A DNA stretch of 64,000 bases from the NCBI RefSeq assembly GCF_000829375.1, contig NZ_AP014624.1, positions 1,364,001 through 1,428,000 of the forward strand, written 5' to 3'. The position numbers were made by a program, and so were the translations under genes. Positions 27,536-35,527 of this stretch are shown here, in pieces (the first letter of the stretch is position 1; each line of letters opens with the position of its first letter). Below the pieces are notes generated by a model. It did no database searches. It was not told where the DNA came from and worked only from the letters and a program-made list of their open reading frames with translations. This stretch comes from Chryseobacterium sp. StRB126 (GTDB taxonomy: Bacteria; Bacteroidota; Bacteroidia; Flavobacteriales; Weeksellaceae).

Positions 27536-27690
27536 AGTTCACTTAAGTAAGTTTAAAAAATGCTGGATATAAGTACACATTAGAAGAAAATCTTCGATTT
27601 TCAATAACTTAAGTGTTCTTTTTTAAGAAGCATTATTTCCTTGATGAAACTTTTAAGTGTTTAAATCTTTTGTGACTTGTGTGGTTGATA
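27536..27690 (+). repeat. dispersed repeat, CTTAAGTG family (copy 1)
   Basis: Contains TTCACTTAAGT, ATTTTCAATAACTTAAGTG, ACTTTTAAGTG and then CTTTTGTGACTTGTGTGGTT in this order. The region at 38640-38740 repeats the order, and the last element matches the inverted repeats beside the GxxExxY gene. No coding capacity. Confidence 0.6.
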
Positions 27691-27727
27691 TTAAAAGGTT
27701 GAAAATAGTTTCATTTTCGACGAAATA

Positions 27728-28879
27728 TTATTCCAGCCATGAAGTTTTGTAGGACGGATCTTCCACTTTTAAAGCTTCTTCCGTAATTTTTAATGGACGG
27801 AAAGGATCTACCATTACAGCATATTCTTCCGTGAATTTTTTACCGATGCTTCTTTCCATTGCTCCAGGATGTGGCCCGTGAACAATTCCGCCCGGATGAA
27901 GCGTGAAATCCATTAAGTCGATATGATTACGGCTCATGAAATCACCTTCTGTGTAGAATAATACCTCATCAGAATCAATATTGGAGTGATTGTAAGGTGC
28001 CGGAATAGCCATTGGGTGGTAGTCATACATTCTTGCACAGAATGAACATACTACAAAGTTATGGGCTTCAAAATTCTGATGAACCGGTGGCGGTTGGTGT
28101 ATTCTTCCCGTAATGGGTTCAAAATTTTTGATGTTAAATTTATAAGGATAGAAATAACCGTCCCAGCCTACCACATCAAATGGGTGTGTTGCATAGATAA
28201 AGTCGGTAATCTGGTTTTCTTTTTTTACTTTAATTAAGAACTCTCCTTTTTCATCCTTAGGTTCTTTGAAAACAGGAGCAATAATGTCTCTTTCGCAAAA
28301 AGGGGAATGTTCCAAAAGCTGCCCGAATTCATTTCTGTATCTTTTCGGAGTGTAAATAGGAGAGTGGCTTTCCAATACGAAGAACACGGTGTTTTCAGAT
28401 TGTAATTCTACCTGGTAAATGGTTCCTCTTGGAATGATAAGATAGTCGCCGGTTACAAATTCAAGATCTCCCACAAAAGTTTTTAAGATTCCGGTGCCTT
28501 CATGTACGAATAAAAGTTCGTCGCATTCTGCATTTTTGTAGAAATAATCCATCGATTTTCTTGGCTTTGCCAATCCCATTTTCAGGTCATTATTCATCAA
28601 AAGGATCTTACGGCTGTCCATAAAATCATCCTCAGGAGTTACATTCATTCCTTTGAACATTCTTGGCGTAATATTTTTCTCCACCGCAATTTTAGGCGTT
28701 ACATCTTTCGGTTCCCCGATTGATTTGATCTGTGTAGGACGGTGAATATGGTACAATAGAGAAGAGATCCCATGAAAACCTTCGGTTCCGAAAAGTTGTT
28801 CATAGTAAAATTTATCTTCCGGAGATTTAAAGACTGTATGCCTTTTTTGTGGGATGTTTCCCGATAGATGATATCTCAT
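27728..28879 (-). CDS. hmgA: homogentisate 1,2-dioxygenase
   Basis: Opens the ring of homogentisate to maleylacetoacetate. The 383-residue cupin-type protein has the family start RYHLSGNIPQKRHTVF and the Fe(II)-binding HGPHPGAMERS near the C-terminus, with PPPVHQNFEAHNFVVCSF before it. It is shorter than the human enzyme (445) but normal for the bacterial subgroup. No maleylacetoacetate isomerase gene was seen in the window, so that step must be encoded elsewhere or bypassed. It faces the receptor gene at 29002. Confidence 0.93.
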   Translation of the reverse strand: MRYHLSGNIPQKRHTVFKSPEDKFYYEQLFGTEGFHGISSLLYHIHRPTQIKSIGEPKDVTPKIAVEKNITPRMFKGMNVTPEDDFMDSRKILLMNNDLKMGLAKPRKSMDYFYKNAECDELLFVHEGTGILKTFVGDLEFVTGDYLIIPRGTIYQVELQSENTVFFVLESHSPIYTPKRYRNEFGQLLEHSPFCERDIIAPVFKEPKDEKGEFLIKVKKENQITDFIYATHPFDVVGWDGYFYPYKFNIKNFEPITGRIHQPPPVHQNFEAHNFVVCSFCARMYDYHPMAIPAPYNHSNIDSDEVLFYTEGDFMSRNHIDLMDFTLHPGGIVHGPHPGAMERSIGKKFTEEYAVMVDPFRPLKITEEALKVEDPSYKTSWLE

Positions 28880-28953
28880 TTTACTTTCATATGTAGTTTC
28901 TCAAATTTAATCATTTTTCATGAATTGGCTCAATCAAATATTCATTGGCAAGT

Positions 28954-28983
28954 TTTGTATTTCAAAAATAATTGTTAGATTTG
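28954..28983 (+). promoter_or_regulatory. predicted promoter of the receptor-thioredoxin operon
   Basis: TTTG (28954-28957), 18-bp spacer, TAGATTTG (28976-28983). The -7 element is buried in the palindrome 28971-28992, so a bound repressor would block the promoter. Confidence 0.6.
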
Positions 28984-28992
28984 TCTAACAAT
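28971..28992 (+). promoter_or_regulatory. palindromic operator-like site
   Basis: ATTGTTAGA-TTTG-TCTAACAAT: two perfect 9-bp arms around a 4-base spacer, ending 9 bp before the ATG at 29002. The TTAG/CTAA half-sites recall those of DtxR/MntR-type metal regulators, but this is only a resemblance. Confidence 0.6.
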
Positions 28993-29001
28993 TTTAATTT
29001 C

Positions 29002-31071
29002 ATGAAGCGAATATTATTTTCTATTACTTTTTTATCCTCCTATTGTTTTGCCCAGGAGACAGATAGTTTAAGTTTAAATCAACATACAAGCACAGACTCT
29101 GTAAAGATTTCAAAGAAGGAATTTAAAACAAGTACTATTGATGATGTAGTGGTTACCGGAACCATAAAACCGATGAGCAGATCTAAAAGTCCTGTGGCTG
29201 TTGAGATCTACAGTCAGAAATTTTTCCAGAAAAATCCTACTCCAAGTATTTTTGAAGCCATCAGTATGGTAAATGGAGTAAAACCGCAATTGAACTGTTC
29301 GGTATGTAACACGGGAGATATTCACATCAATGGTTTGGAAGGACCATATACAATGATTTTGATTGATGGAATGCCTATCGTAAGTTCTCTTTCTACAGTA
29401 TATGGACTGAGTGGGATTCCTAATAGTCTTGTGGATAGAATAGAAGTGGTAAAAGGTCCTGCGTCTTCCATTTATGGCTCTGAAGCGATGGGTGGTGTTA
29501 TTAATATTATTACAAAAAACGCTTTAACGGCTCCTAAGTTGAGCGTAGATATGATGACCAGTTCATGGGCTGAGAATAATCTAGATCTTTCCACCAAGTT
29601 TAATATTGGAAAGAATGCCGCTTCATTATTAAGTTTAAATTATTTCAGTTTTCAGGAAAAGATAGATCAGAACAAGGATAACTTTACGGATACTACTTTA
29701 CAAAGCAGAATTTCAGTTTTTAATAAATGGAATTTTAAAAGAAAGGAAAACAGGCAGGCCAGTTTTGCTTTGAGATATTTGTATGAAGACCGTTTCGGAG
29801 GTGAAATGCAATGGAATAAATCTTTCCGTGGAAGCGATGAGGTATATGGGGAAAGTATTTATACGAACAGAGCGGAAGTTTTCGGGTTGTATGAATGGCC
29901 AATGAAAGAACATATCGTTACTCAGTTTTCCTATAATTACCATGACCAAAATTCCTTTTACGGAGCTAATCCGTTTAATGCGCTTCAGAAAGTGGCCTTT
30001 GTACAAACATATTGGGACAGAAGTTTCGGGAAACATGATATTACAGCAGGATTGACATTTAAAAGAACTTTTTATGATGACAATACTCCAGGAACTCTGG
30101 GTTCAGATGGAGTAACTAATGCACCGATGAAGTCTCCGATCTGGGGAGCGTTTGTACAGGATCAGTGGGAGATCAATGATAAGAATACCTTGTTATTAGG
30201 ATACCGTTATGATTACGATAAGGTTCATCATTCTGTACATTCCCCAAGATTTGCATGGAAGTTTTCACCGAATCCGTTTCATACTTTAAGATTTAATTTC
30301 GGAACTGGATTCAGAGTAGTAAACCTTTTCACAGAGGATCACGCCGCGTTGACGGGCTCCAGAGAAGTTATCGTAAAGTCTGATCTGCTACCTGAAAGAT
30401 CAGTGAACGGAAATGTAAATTATATTTGGAAAATTCCTGTAGGAAGCCGTATAATGAATCTTGATGCTTCTGCATTTTATACCTATTTCAGTAATAAAAT
30501 TGTAGGAGATTTTGATTCTGATCCGAATAAAATCATCTATGACAATCTTCAGGGATATGGAATTTCCAGAGGGGCTTCTTTGAATATAGATTTCAGTTTT
30601 TCATTTCCATTAAGCGTCAATTTGGGAGTAACGTATCTCGATGTTTACCAGAAATTTGATAATGAAGATCAAAAAACACAGCAACTTCACGCTCCAAAAT
30701 GGAGTGGAACCTATAATTTGACCTATAAGTTCCCAAGTAACCTGACTGTCGATTTCACGGGACAATTTTATGGACCGATGAGGCTGCCTGTTTTACCGAA
30801 TGATTTCCGCCCTGAGTATTCACCATTCTATTCTTTGGCAAATATTCAGGTTTCAAAGAGCTTCAAATCCGGATTTGAAGTCTATTGCGGAGTGAAAAAT
30901 TTATTCAACTTTACTCCTAAAGATCCCTTAATGAGACCTTTTGACCCATTTGATAAACAAGCTGATGATCCTATCAGCAATCCCAATCACTATACTTTCG
31001 ATACAGCATATGGCTATGCACCTATGCAAGGCATCAGAGGGTTCTTGGGAGTGAAATATACCCTGAAATGA
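29002..31071 (+). CDS. TonB-dependent receptor with CxxC in the plug
   Basis: From the ATG at 29002 (the open frame begins at 28972) it has 689 residues: signal peptide MKRILFSITFLSSYCFA-Q, TonB-box-like DDVVVTGT (48-55), a plug domain with LNCSVCNTGDIHINGLEG (Cys99, Cys102) and RIEVVKGPASSIYGSEAMGG, then a beta-barrel to the C-terminus. The CxxC plus nearby His could bind a metal such as copper or be redox active. Its stop codon overlaps the start of a thioredoxin-like gene (ATGA), so the two are coupled. Confidence 0.9.
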   Translation: MKRILFSITFLSSYCFAQETDSLSLNQHTSTDSVKISKKEFKTSTIDDVVVTGTIKPMSRSKSPVAVEIYSQKFFQKNPTPSIFEAISMVNGVKPQLNCSVCNTGDIHINGLEGPYTMILIDGMPIVSSLSTVYGLSGIPNSLVDRIEVVKGPASSIYGSEAMGGVINIITKNALTAPKLSVDMMTSSWAENNLDLSTKFNIGKNAASLLSLNYFSFQEKIDQNKDNFTDTTLQSRISVFNKWNFKRKENRQASFALRYLYEDRFGGEMQWNKSFRGSDEVYGESIYTNRAEVFGLYEWPMKEHIVTQFSYNYHDQNSFYGANPFNALQKVAFVQTYWDRSFGKHDITAGLTFKRTFYDDNTPGTLGSDGVTNAPMKSPIWGAFVQDQWEINDKNTLLLGYRYDYDKVHHSVHSPRFAWKFSPNPFHTLRFNFGTGFRVVNLFTEDHAALTGSREVIVKSDLLPERSVNGNVNYIWKIPVGSRIMNLDASAFYTYFSNKIVGDFDSDPNKIIYDNLQGYGISRGASLNIDFSFSFPLSVNLGVTYLDVYQKFDNEDQKTQQLHAPKWSGTYNLTYKFPSNLTVDFTGQFYGPMRLPVLPNDFRPEYSPFYSLANIQVSKSFKSGFEVYCGVKNLFNFTPKDPLMRPFDPFDKQADDPISNPNHYTFDTAYGYAPMQGIRGFLGVKYTLK

Positions 31072-31529
31072 AAATTTTAGCTTTATTTTTAATGTTTGTG
31101 CCCTGTCTTTGTCTGTCTCAGATGAAGACAGGGACTTTTTCTGAAGTGGAGCGTCTGCAAAAAGAATCTCCAAAACCGATGGTGATCCATCTTTATACAG
31201 ATTGGTGTGCCGTTTGTAAAATTGAGTCCTTTAAACTAAATAAGGATAAAGATCTGGTGGAAATCATGAACAATCATTTTTATCTGATTAATTTTGAGGC
31301 TGAAAAAACGAGAGACAAAATTAACTTCCAGGGACAGGAGTTTGAATATTTGGCCAATGGAAGTTCTGGAATCCATGAATTGGCGCTGGCATTATCTAAA
31401 AATAAGGAACAGCCTGTTTATCCGTTATGGATTTTTTTGGATAAAAACCAGAAGCTGGTCTATTATCAGGAAGGATTGCTTACTCCTGATAAAATGAAAG
31501 AAAAATTGCTGGAGATTTCAGGTTTATGA
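31068..31529 (+). CDS. thioredoxin-like periplasmic protein
   Basis: The 153-residue protein has a signal peptide (LALFLMFVPCLCLS-Q) and a thioredoxin fold with the active site TDWCAVCK (Cys47, Cys50), then a PLWIFLDKNQKLVYYQEG strand region. The active-site dipeptide is Ala-Val rather than Gly-Pro. It starts within the stop codon of the receptor gene, so the partner may be the receptor plug, which carries its own CxxC. Followed by repeat DNA, no clear terminator other than the palindromes. Confidence 0.88.
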   Translation: MKILALFLMFVPCLCLSQMKTGTFSEVERLQKESPKPMVIHLYTDWCAVCKIESFKLNKDKDLVEIMNNHFYLINFEAEKTRDKINFQGQEFEYLANGSSGIHELALALSKNKEQPVYPLWIFLDKNQKLVYYQEGLLTPDKMKEKLLEISGL

Positions 31530-31535
31530 TTTGTT

Positions 31536-31650
31536 GTTGGAAAACGCAAAGGCGTTAAGCTTTTTCTATTCAACACGTCTTTAGGGCGCAAGGATTTTAT
31601 CTGCGATAAAATTGAATACCGCTTTTTTAATGCCACGAATACACGAATTA
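31536..31650 (-). repeat. dispersed intergenic repeat family A, copy 1
   Basis: On the minus strand it reads from ATTCGTGGCATTA through GGTATTCAATTTTATCGCAG, ATAAAATCCTTGCGCC to GCGTTTTCCAAC. The same order is found at 33901-34008 and 45318-45418 on the plus strand. No open frame. Confidence 0.75.
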
Positions 31651-31663
31651 AAAACGTTCATCT

Positions 31664-31724
31664 TGCAGATTGCACAAATTTCGCAGATCTTTTTGTATCT
31701 GTGAAATTTGTGCAATCTGTGGGA
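31664..31724. repeat. palindromic repeat family B, copy 1
   Basis: Imperfect hairpin of about 24-bp arms: GCAGATTGCACAAATTTCGC against its near-complement, closing with CTGTGGGA. It lies between the thioredoxin-like gene and the cupin gene (convergent) and could act as a terminator or RNA stabiliser. Confidence 0.7.
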
Positions 31725-31731
31725 AAGACTT

Positions 31732-32208
31732 TTATTTTTGAATTTCAGCATCAATTAAAACGGCCAGCTGTATGCAAGGTTCATCAGATCTGTTACTCCA
31801 GGCATGATTGGTTCCTCTTTGGATCACAATATCTCCCAGTTTCAGGAGAGTTTCCCCTTCCTCCATAATCAGATAAAGTTCCCCGGAAAGAATGATAATA
31901 TAATCTAATGTTGGAGTTTGATGCATCATCGGATGAGGTTCTCCTTCTTTGAATTCAACACCGAGATCTTTATCCGGTGGGATCACTACATACCGGAAAT
32001 AGGTTCCATTTTTGGGTGTTTGTGGAAAGCCCGTGTTTGGAATTTTGTTTTCAAAATCTAAACTTGCCGGCATTGTCTGAGTATTCCAGATGTCTGAAAT
32101 AATCAATTCTGGGAGATGTTCTACGACATTTTCTACCTGTTGATCTTCTACAATAATTGATTTTCCGTCTTTGATTCCAGTTACGATGCGTCTTGGTATT
32201 TTGTTCAT
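31732..32208 (-). CDS. cupin domain protein
   Basis: 158 residues. A single cupin barrel: HPMMHQTPTLDYIIILSGEL with His ligands, then LKLGDIVIQRGTNHAW with the second His motif. The N-terminal part (RRIVTGIKDGKSI) is shared with small cupins of unknown function beside NADPH-dependent alcohol dehydrogenases. The stop of the upstream dehydrogenase is 3 bp before the start, so the two form an operon. Confidence 0.85.
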   Translation of the reverse strand: MNKIPRRIVTGIKDGKSIIVEDQQVENVVEHLPELIISDIWNTQTMPASLDFENKIPNTGFPQTPKNGTYFRYVVIPPDKDLGVEFKEGEPHPMMHQTPTLDYIIILSGELYLIMEEGETLLKLGDIVIQRGTNHAWSNRSDEPCIQLAVLIDAEIQK

Positions 32209-32211
32209 GGG

Positions 32212-33204
32212 TTACGAGTTTTTCATGATGAGTTTATGGCCTTGGGTCTGGTTGTTTTTAAGCATGGAATGGGCTTTTAGAACAGTGTCCAAAGAAAGAT
32301 CACCTATTATTTTATGTTGAGAAGGAGCGATGGAGCCATTTTCAATAAGTCCTGCAATTTCTTCCAGACTATTTTTGTAATAATCATACTGTTTTACCAT
32401 GCTGTAGGCGTAATTGGAGATATTCATAATCAGCGTTCCTTTGTTGAAGAGAAGTTCATGAGCATCTTGAGTAACAAGAGCGGTAACATCTACATAGGTT
32501 CCGTTGATTTTTAATACCTCAGCCGTGACTTCTGCCATATAGTTTCCAACCAAATCAATTCCAATGTCAAAAGGTTGATGCTGATTGGCCGTTAAAATAT
32601 TTTCTACAAGGTTTTCTTCTTTGTAATTAACAATCTGGTGTTCTCTCAAACCAAGATTAAGAAACATCTGTCTATTTTCTTCACTACCAACCGTGATGAT
32701 GAAGTTTTGAATGCCATGAGCCAATAAAATTTTAATTAAAAAAGAACCTACTGCACCAGCAGCTCCGGTGATAAGGATTGTTTGTTCCGGTTGTAATTTC
32801 AGCCTTTTAAAAATTTGTAGGGAAGTCAATCCTGCCGATGGAATAGAAGCTGCCTGTTCGAAGGAAATGTTTTTTGGTTTGAACGCAACAATGGCTTCCG
32901 GAACTGAAATATATTCTGCATAGGAACCGTTACTTCCCATAGAGCCGCTGCCACAGAATACTTCATCTCCAATGTTGAACTGAGTGATATCGGCTCCTTT
33001 TTCTACAACAACTCCGGATAATTCCCGACCTAATATTGGTGAACTGATTAGTTTTCTTTCCAGTTCATTTTCCAGCATTTGATAATCAATAGGGTTGAAG
33101 CCACTTGCTTTGATGTGGATTAACACTTCATTATTTCTGACTTGAGGTTTTTCTGAAAAACCATCTTCAAGCTTAAAGTCTTTATTTAAAATTACTGCTT
33201 TCAT
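32212..33204 (-). CDS. quinone reductase-like medium-chain dehydrogenase (NADPH-dependent)
   Basis: 330 residues with the MDR pattern: GFNPIDYQMLENELE, then GRELSGVVVEKG, VPEAIVAFKPKNISFEQAASIPSAGLTSLQ and the Rossmann loop ITGAAGAVGSF. No zinc-binding Cys cluster was seen, so it belongs with quinone oxidoreductases/enoyl reductases. It is transcribed divergently from an HxlR-family regulator, with a palindrome in between, an arrangement typical for electrophile- or quinone-inducible reductases. Confidence 0.88.
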   Translation of the reverse strand: MKAVILNKDFKLEDGFSEKPQVRNNEVLIHIKASGFNPIDYQMLENELERKLISSPILGRELSGVVVEKGADITQFNIGDEVFCGSGSMGSNGSYAEYISVPEAIVAFKPKNISFEQAASIPSAGLTSLQIFKRLKLQPEQTILITGAAGAVGSFLIKILLAHGIQNFIITVGSEENRQMFLNLGLREHQIVNYKEENLVENILTANQHQPFDIGIDLVGNYMAEVTAEVLKINGTYVDVTALVTQDAHELLFNKGTLIMNISNYAYSMVKQYDYYKNSLEEIAGLIENGSIAPSQHKIIGDLSLDTVLKAHSMLKNNQTQGHKLIMKNS

Positions 33205-33253
33205 ATTGTTAATTTGAGATACAAATGTAAAACGGGAATAGTTTATATTTGCT

Positions 33254-33277
33254 ACTAGTTAACAATTGGTAACTAGT
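33254..33277 (+). promoter_or_regulatory. palindrome between HxlR regulator and reductase
   Basis: ACTAGTTAAC-AATT-GGTAACTAGT: 10-bp arms with 9 of 10 positions complementary. It sits beside the -7-like elements TATATTTG (33244-33251, plus) and TACATTTG (33229-33222, minus), so it is a likely HxlR operator. Confidence 0.55.
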
Positions 33278-33295
33278 TACCTTGATGAAACTATT

Positions 33296-33673
33296 ATGGC
33301 AAAAATTAAAGAAAACGGAACCGAAAGAGAAGCAACCTGTACCGAGGAATTATTCGCCATGCGCGACAGTCTTGATGTATTGGGCGGAAAATGGAAGTTA
33401 ATGATTCTACGATATCTGACGAACAGAACCGATCAGCAGATTCATTTTAAAAAATTGGAACGTGGGATTGATGGAATTTCTGCAAAAATGCTGAGCAAAG
33501 AGTTGAAAGAATTGGAAACCAATCTTCTTATTACAAGGACAATTCAGGATACAAAACCGATTACCGTTACTTATGCCGTTACTGAATATGGAAAATCTGT
33601 ATTTCCGGTAACGGAAACGCTTGTAAACTGGGGAATACTTCATAGAGAGAAAATTAAAGCTTCAATGGGGTAA
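33296..33673 (+). CDS. HxlR-family winged-helix transcriptional regulator
   Basis: From the ATG at 33296 (the frame is open to 33266, inside the palindrome) it has 125 residues. The winged-helix pattern LGGKWKLMILRYLTN, then RGIDGISAKMLSKELKELE and a C-terminal YAVTEYGKSVFPV is typical. A Cys near residue 15 (REATCTEEL) is at the place used by redox-sensing members such as YodB and HypR. It probably represses the divergent reductase-cupin operon until quinones or aldehydes appear. Confidence 0.9.
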   Translation: MAKIKENGTEREATCTEELFAMRDSLDVLGGKWKLMILRYLTNRTDQQIHFKKLERGIDGISAKMLSKELKELETNLLITRTIQDTKPITVTYAVTEYGKSVFPVTETLVNWGILHREKIKASMG

Positions 33674-33698
33674 TATAATTTAAGATTAAAAAATTATT

Positions 33699-33752
33699 TC
33701 CCACAGATTCCACAGAGGAAAAAGATCTGCGTAATCTGAGTGACCTGTGGGA
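33699..33752. repeat. palindromic repeat family B, copy 2
   Basis: TCCCACAGATTCCACAGA ... ATCTGCGTAATCTG ... CCTGTGGGA: ends are mirror images (TCCCACAG/CTGTGGGA) as in the copies at 31664 and 46436. Confidence 0.65.
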
Positions 33753-33900
33753 ACTTTATTGTGTTGGAGAATGCAAATACAGAAGAGTATTTTGATTTCG
33801 CTCAATATTAAATTGTCAGCCGGTACACACAGCTAATATTTGGCCACGAATGCACGAATTATTTTATTCGTGAAACTATGCATGTGTCATTTTTATTAGT

Positions 33901-34008
33901 GCATTCGTGGCATTAAATCAGCGGTATAACATTTTATCGCCGATGAAATCTTTGCACTTTACCTTCGAAGCTTCAAAATAAAGAAATGGTGTCTTGGCGT
34001 TTTCTAAC
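33901..34008 (+). repeat. dispersed intergenic repeat family A, copy 2
   Basis: GCATTCGTGGCATTA, CGGTATAACATTTTATCGCC, GATGAAATCTTTGCAC, GGCGTTTTCTAAC appear in the same order as in copies 1 and 3, with substitutions. Confidence 0.7.
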
Positions 34009-34022
34009 AAAATTTGGACAAA

Positions 34023-34388
34023 CTATTTCAGTAAAACAGCAATAATAGCCAATATTGCAGGCAATGCCTGAACAAAAAATATCTTCTTGGTAGCAGAAAT
34101 GGCTCCATAAATACCCGCTACAGCTACACATCCTAAAAAGAATAAAGCGATATTATCCTGCCATTGCGGATCTTTAATTAAGAAAGACCAGATGAGTCCG
34201 GCAGCCAGAAAACCATTGTATAATCCCTGGTTGGCAGCCAAACCTTTTGTGGGTTTGAACATTTCTGCAGGCAGAGCAGCTTTGAAAACTTCTTTTCCTT
34301 TGGTTTCCCATGCAAACATTTCCATCCAAAGAATATAGAGATGTTCCAGTGCCACAACGGCGATCAGAATTTTGGCAACGACTTCCAT
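34023..34388 (-). CDS. DUF1304 family membrane protein
   Basis: 121 residues with four hydrophobic segments. The family pattern LEHLYILWMEMFAW near the N-terminus and ANQGLYNGFLAAGLIW in the second helix are clear. Inner-membrane protein of unknown function. It is divergent from a Crp/Fnr-type regulator, which may control it. Confidence 0.85.
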   Translation of the reverse strand: MEVVAKILIAVVALEHLYILWMEMFAWETKGKEVFKAALPAEMFKPTKGLAANQGLYNGFLAAGLIWSFLIKDPQWQDNIALFFLGCVAVAGIYGAISATKKIFFVQALPAILAIIAVLLK

Positions 34389-34454
34389 GATTTAATGTAT
34401 TTGTGATTGTAAAACTAAAAAAATAAAGTTAAGTTTGAGTATTCAATTGTAAAG

Positions 34455-35027
34455 ATGGATAATTTCAAGGCACATTTAAACAAATTCATTACGGTAAGTG
34501 ACGAAGAGTATATTTCAATTTTTTCTTTTTTCGAAGTATTGAAGGTGAAGAAAAAAGAAAGTCTTATGTTGGAAGGCGAGGTTTGCAGAAATATGTATTT
34601 TGTGGTGGAAGGCTGTCTGAGAAAGTATTTTATTAATGAAAAAGGAGTAGAGCATACCACTCAGTTTGCTATTGAAAACTGGTGGATTACCGATACTTTT
34701 GCCTATGAAAGACAGATGCAGACAGATTTTAATATTCAGTCTGTAGAAAAGTCTACGATACTTGTTATTGATTTTAAAAATCAGGAATTATTATCGGAGA
34801 AGCATCCCGTCATGGAAAAGTATTTCAGGATTATTTATCAGAGAGCGTATGCGGCTTCCGAAAGAAAGCTCCGTTACCTGACTGAATATTCACGGGAAGA
34901 GCTATATGTTCATTTCAGTACATTATATCCTTGGTTTATTCAAAGAATTCCTCAATATCTTATTGCTTCATTTCTTGGTTTTACCCCAGAATATCTGAGT
35001 GAAATTAAAGCAAAATTACGTTCTTAA
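34455..35027 (+). CDS. Crp/Fnr-family transcriptional regulator
   Basis: 190 residues: a cyclic-nucleotide-binding fold (LKVKKKESLMLEGEVCRNMYFVVEGCLRKYF) and a C-terminal winged helix (RIPQYLIASFLGFTPEYLSEIKAKL). It lacks the Cys cluster of FNR and the ligand residues of CRP. Members of this small Bacteroidota group often sit beside DoxX or AhpD-like genes, as here (35091, 35528), and probably respond to oxidants or electrophiles. Ligand unknown. Confidence 0.88.
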   Translation: MDNFKAHLNKFITVSDEEYISIFSFFEVLKVKKKESLMLEGEVCRNMYFVVEGCLRKYFINEKGVEHTTQFAIENWWITDTFAYERQMQTDFNIQSVEKSTILVIDFKNQELLSEKHPVMEKYFRIIYQRAYAASERKLRYLTEYSREELYVHFSTLYPWFIQRIPQYLIASFLGFTPEYLSEIKAKLRS

Positions 35028-35090
35028 ACCAGTTTAAGTTTTTTACGGATCAGAAGTTGGAGATTTGTCATGTAATTAAAAGCGAATGCA

Positions 35091-35522
35091 ATGACAGATA
35101 CAAAAACTCAATTTCCGCAGTTATTTTTAAGACTGGCTCTTTCTGTAACCATGCTTTCGGCAGTGGCCGATCGATTCGGGTGGTGGAGTCCGGAAAATTC
35201 TTCATGGGGAAATATGAAGAGTTTTGAAGAATACACAAGGTCATTAACTTTTTTTCTTCCTGAAGCTTTGAGTACTTTCTCAGCTTATGCAGCCACATCT
35301 TTAGAGATTTTATTTCCATTGATGCTGACGGTGGGCTTTAAAACAAGAATCGCAGCCTATGGAAGCAGTATCTTATTGTTGATTTTCGCAGTATCAATGA
35401 CTATTGCTTTAGGTCCTAAGGCTCCCCTCAATTATTCAGTATGGGTAGGAAGTGCAGCCGCTCTTTTATTGGCTGTTCAGCAACAGTATTCTTTTAGTAT
35501 AGATCAATTAACCAAAAAATAA
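35091..35522 (+). CDS. DoxX family membrane protein
   Basis: 143 residues with about four hydrophobic segments: LFLRLALSVTMLSAVADRFGWW, then ATSLEILFPLMLTVG and the pair SSILLLIFAVSMTIALG and VGSAAALLLAV. DoxX-type proteins are small quinone-linked membrane proteins. It follows the Crp-type regulator by 63 bp and leads the AhpD-like gene by 5 bp. Confidence 0.85.
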   Translation: MTDTKTQFPQLFLRLALSVTMLSAVADRFGWWSPENSSWGNMKSFEEYTRSLTFFLPEALSTFSAYAATSLEILFPLMLTVGFKTRIAAYGSSILLLIFAVSMTIALGPKAPLNYSVWVGSAAALLLAVQQQYSFSIDQLTKK

Positions 35523-35527
35523 ATACA

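Larger units (their letters stand above)
27322..27727. other. intergenic region (406 bp) with hairpin and dispersed repeat
   Basis: No gene seen. It holds a hairpin at 27418-27453 and a copy of the CTTAAGTG/CTTTTGTGACTT repeat family at 27536-27690, both described separately. Bases 27322-27417 are leader sequence of the CoA-transferase gene and include a TAnnTTTG-like element on the minus strand (27412-27405, TAGATTTG). Confidence 0.6.
33674..34022. other. intergenic region (349 bp) made of repeats
   Basis: No gene. Family B palindrome at 33699-33752, degenerate repeat sequence 33760-33900 including the pairs CACGAATGCACGAATTA and its mirror GTGCATTCGTGGC, then family A copy 2 at 33901-34008. 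Confidence 0.65.
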
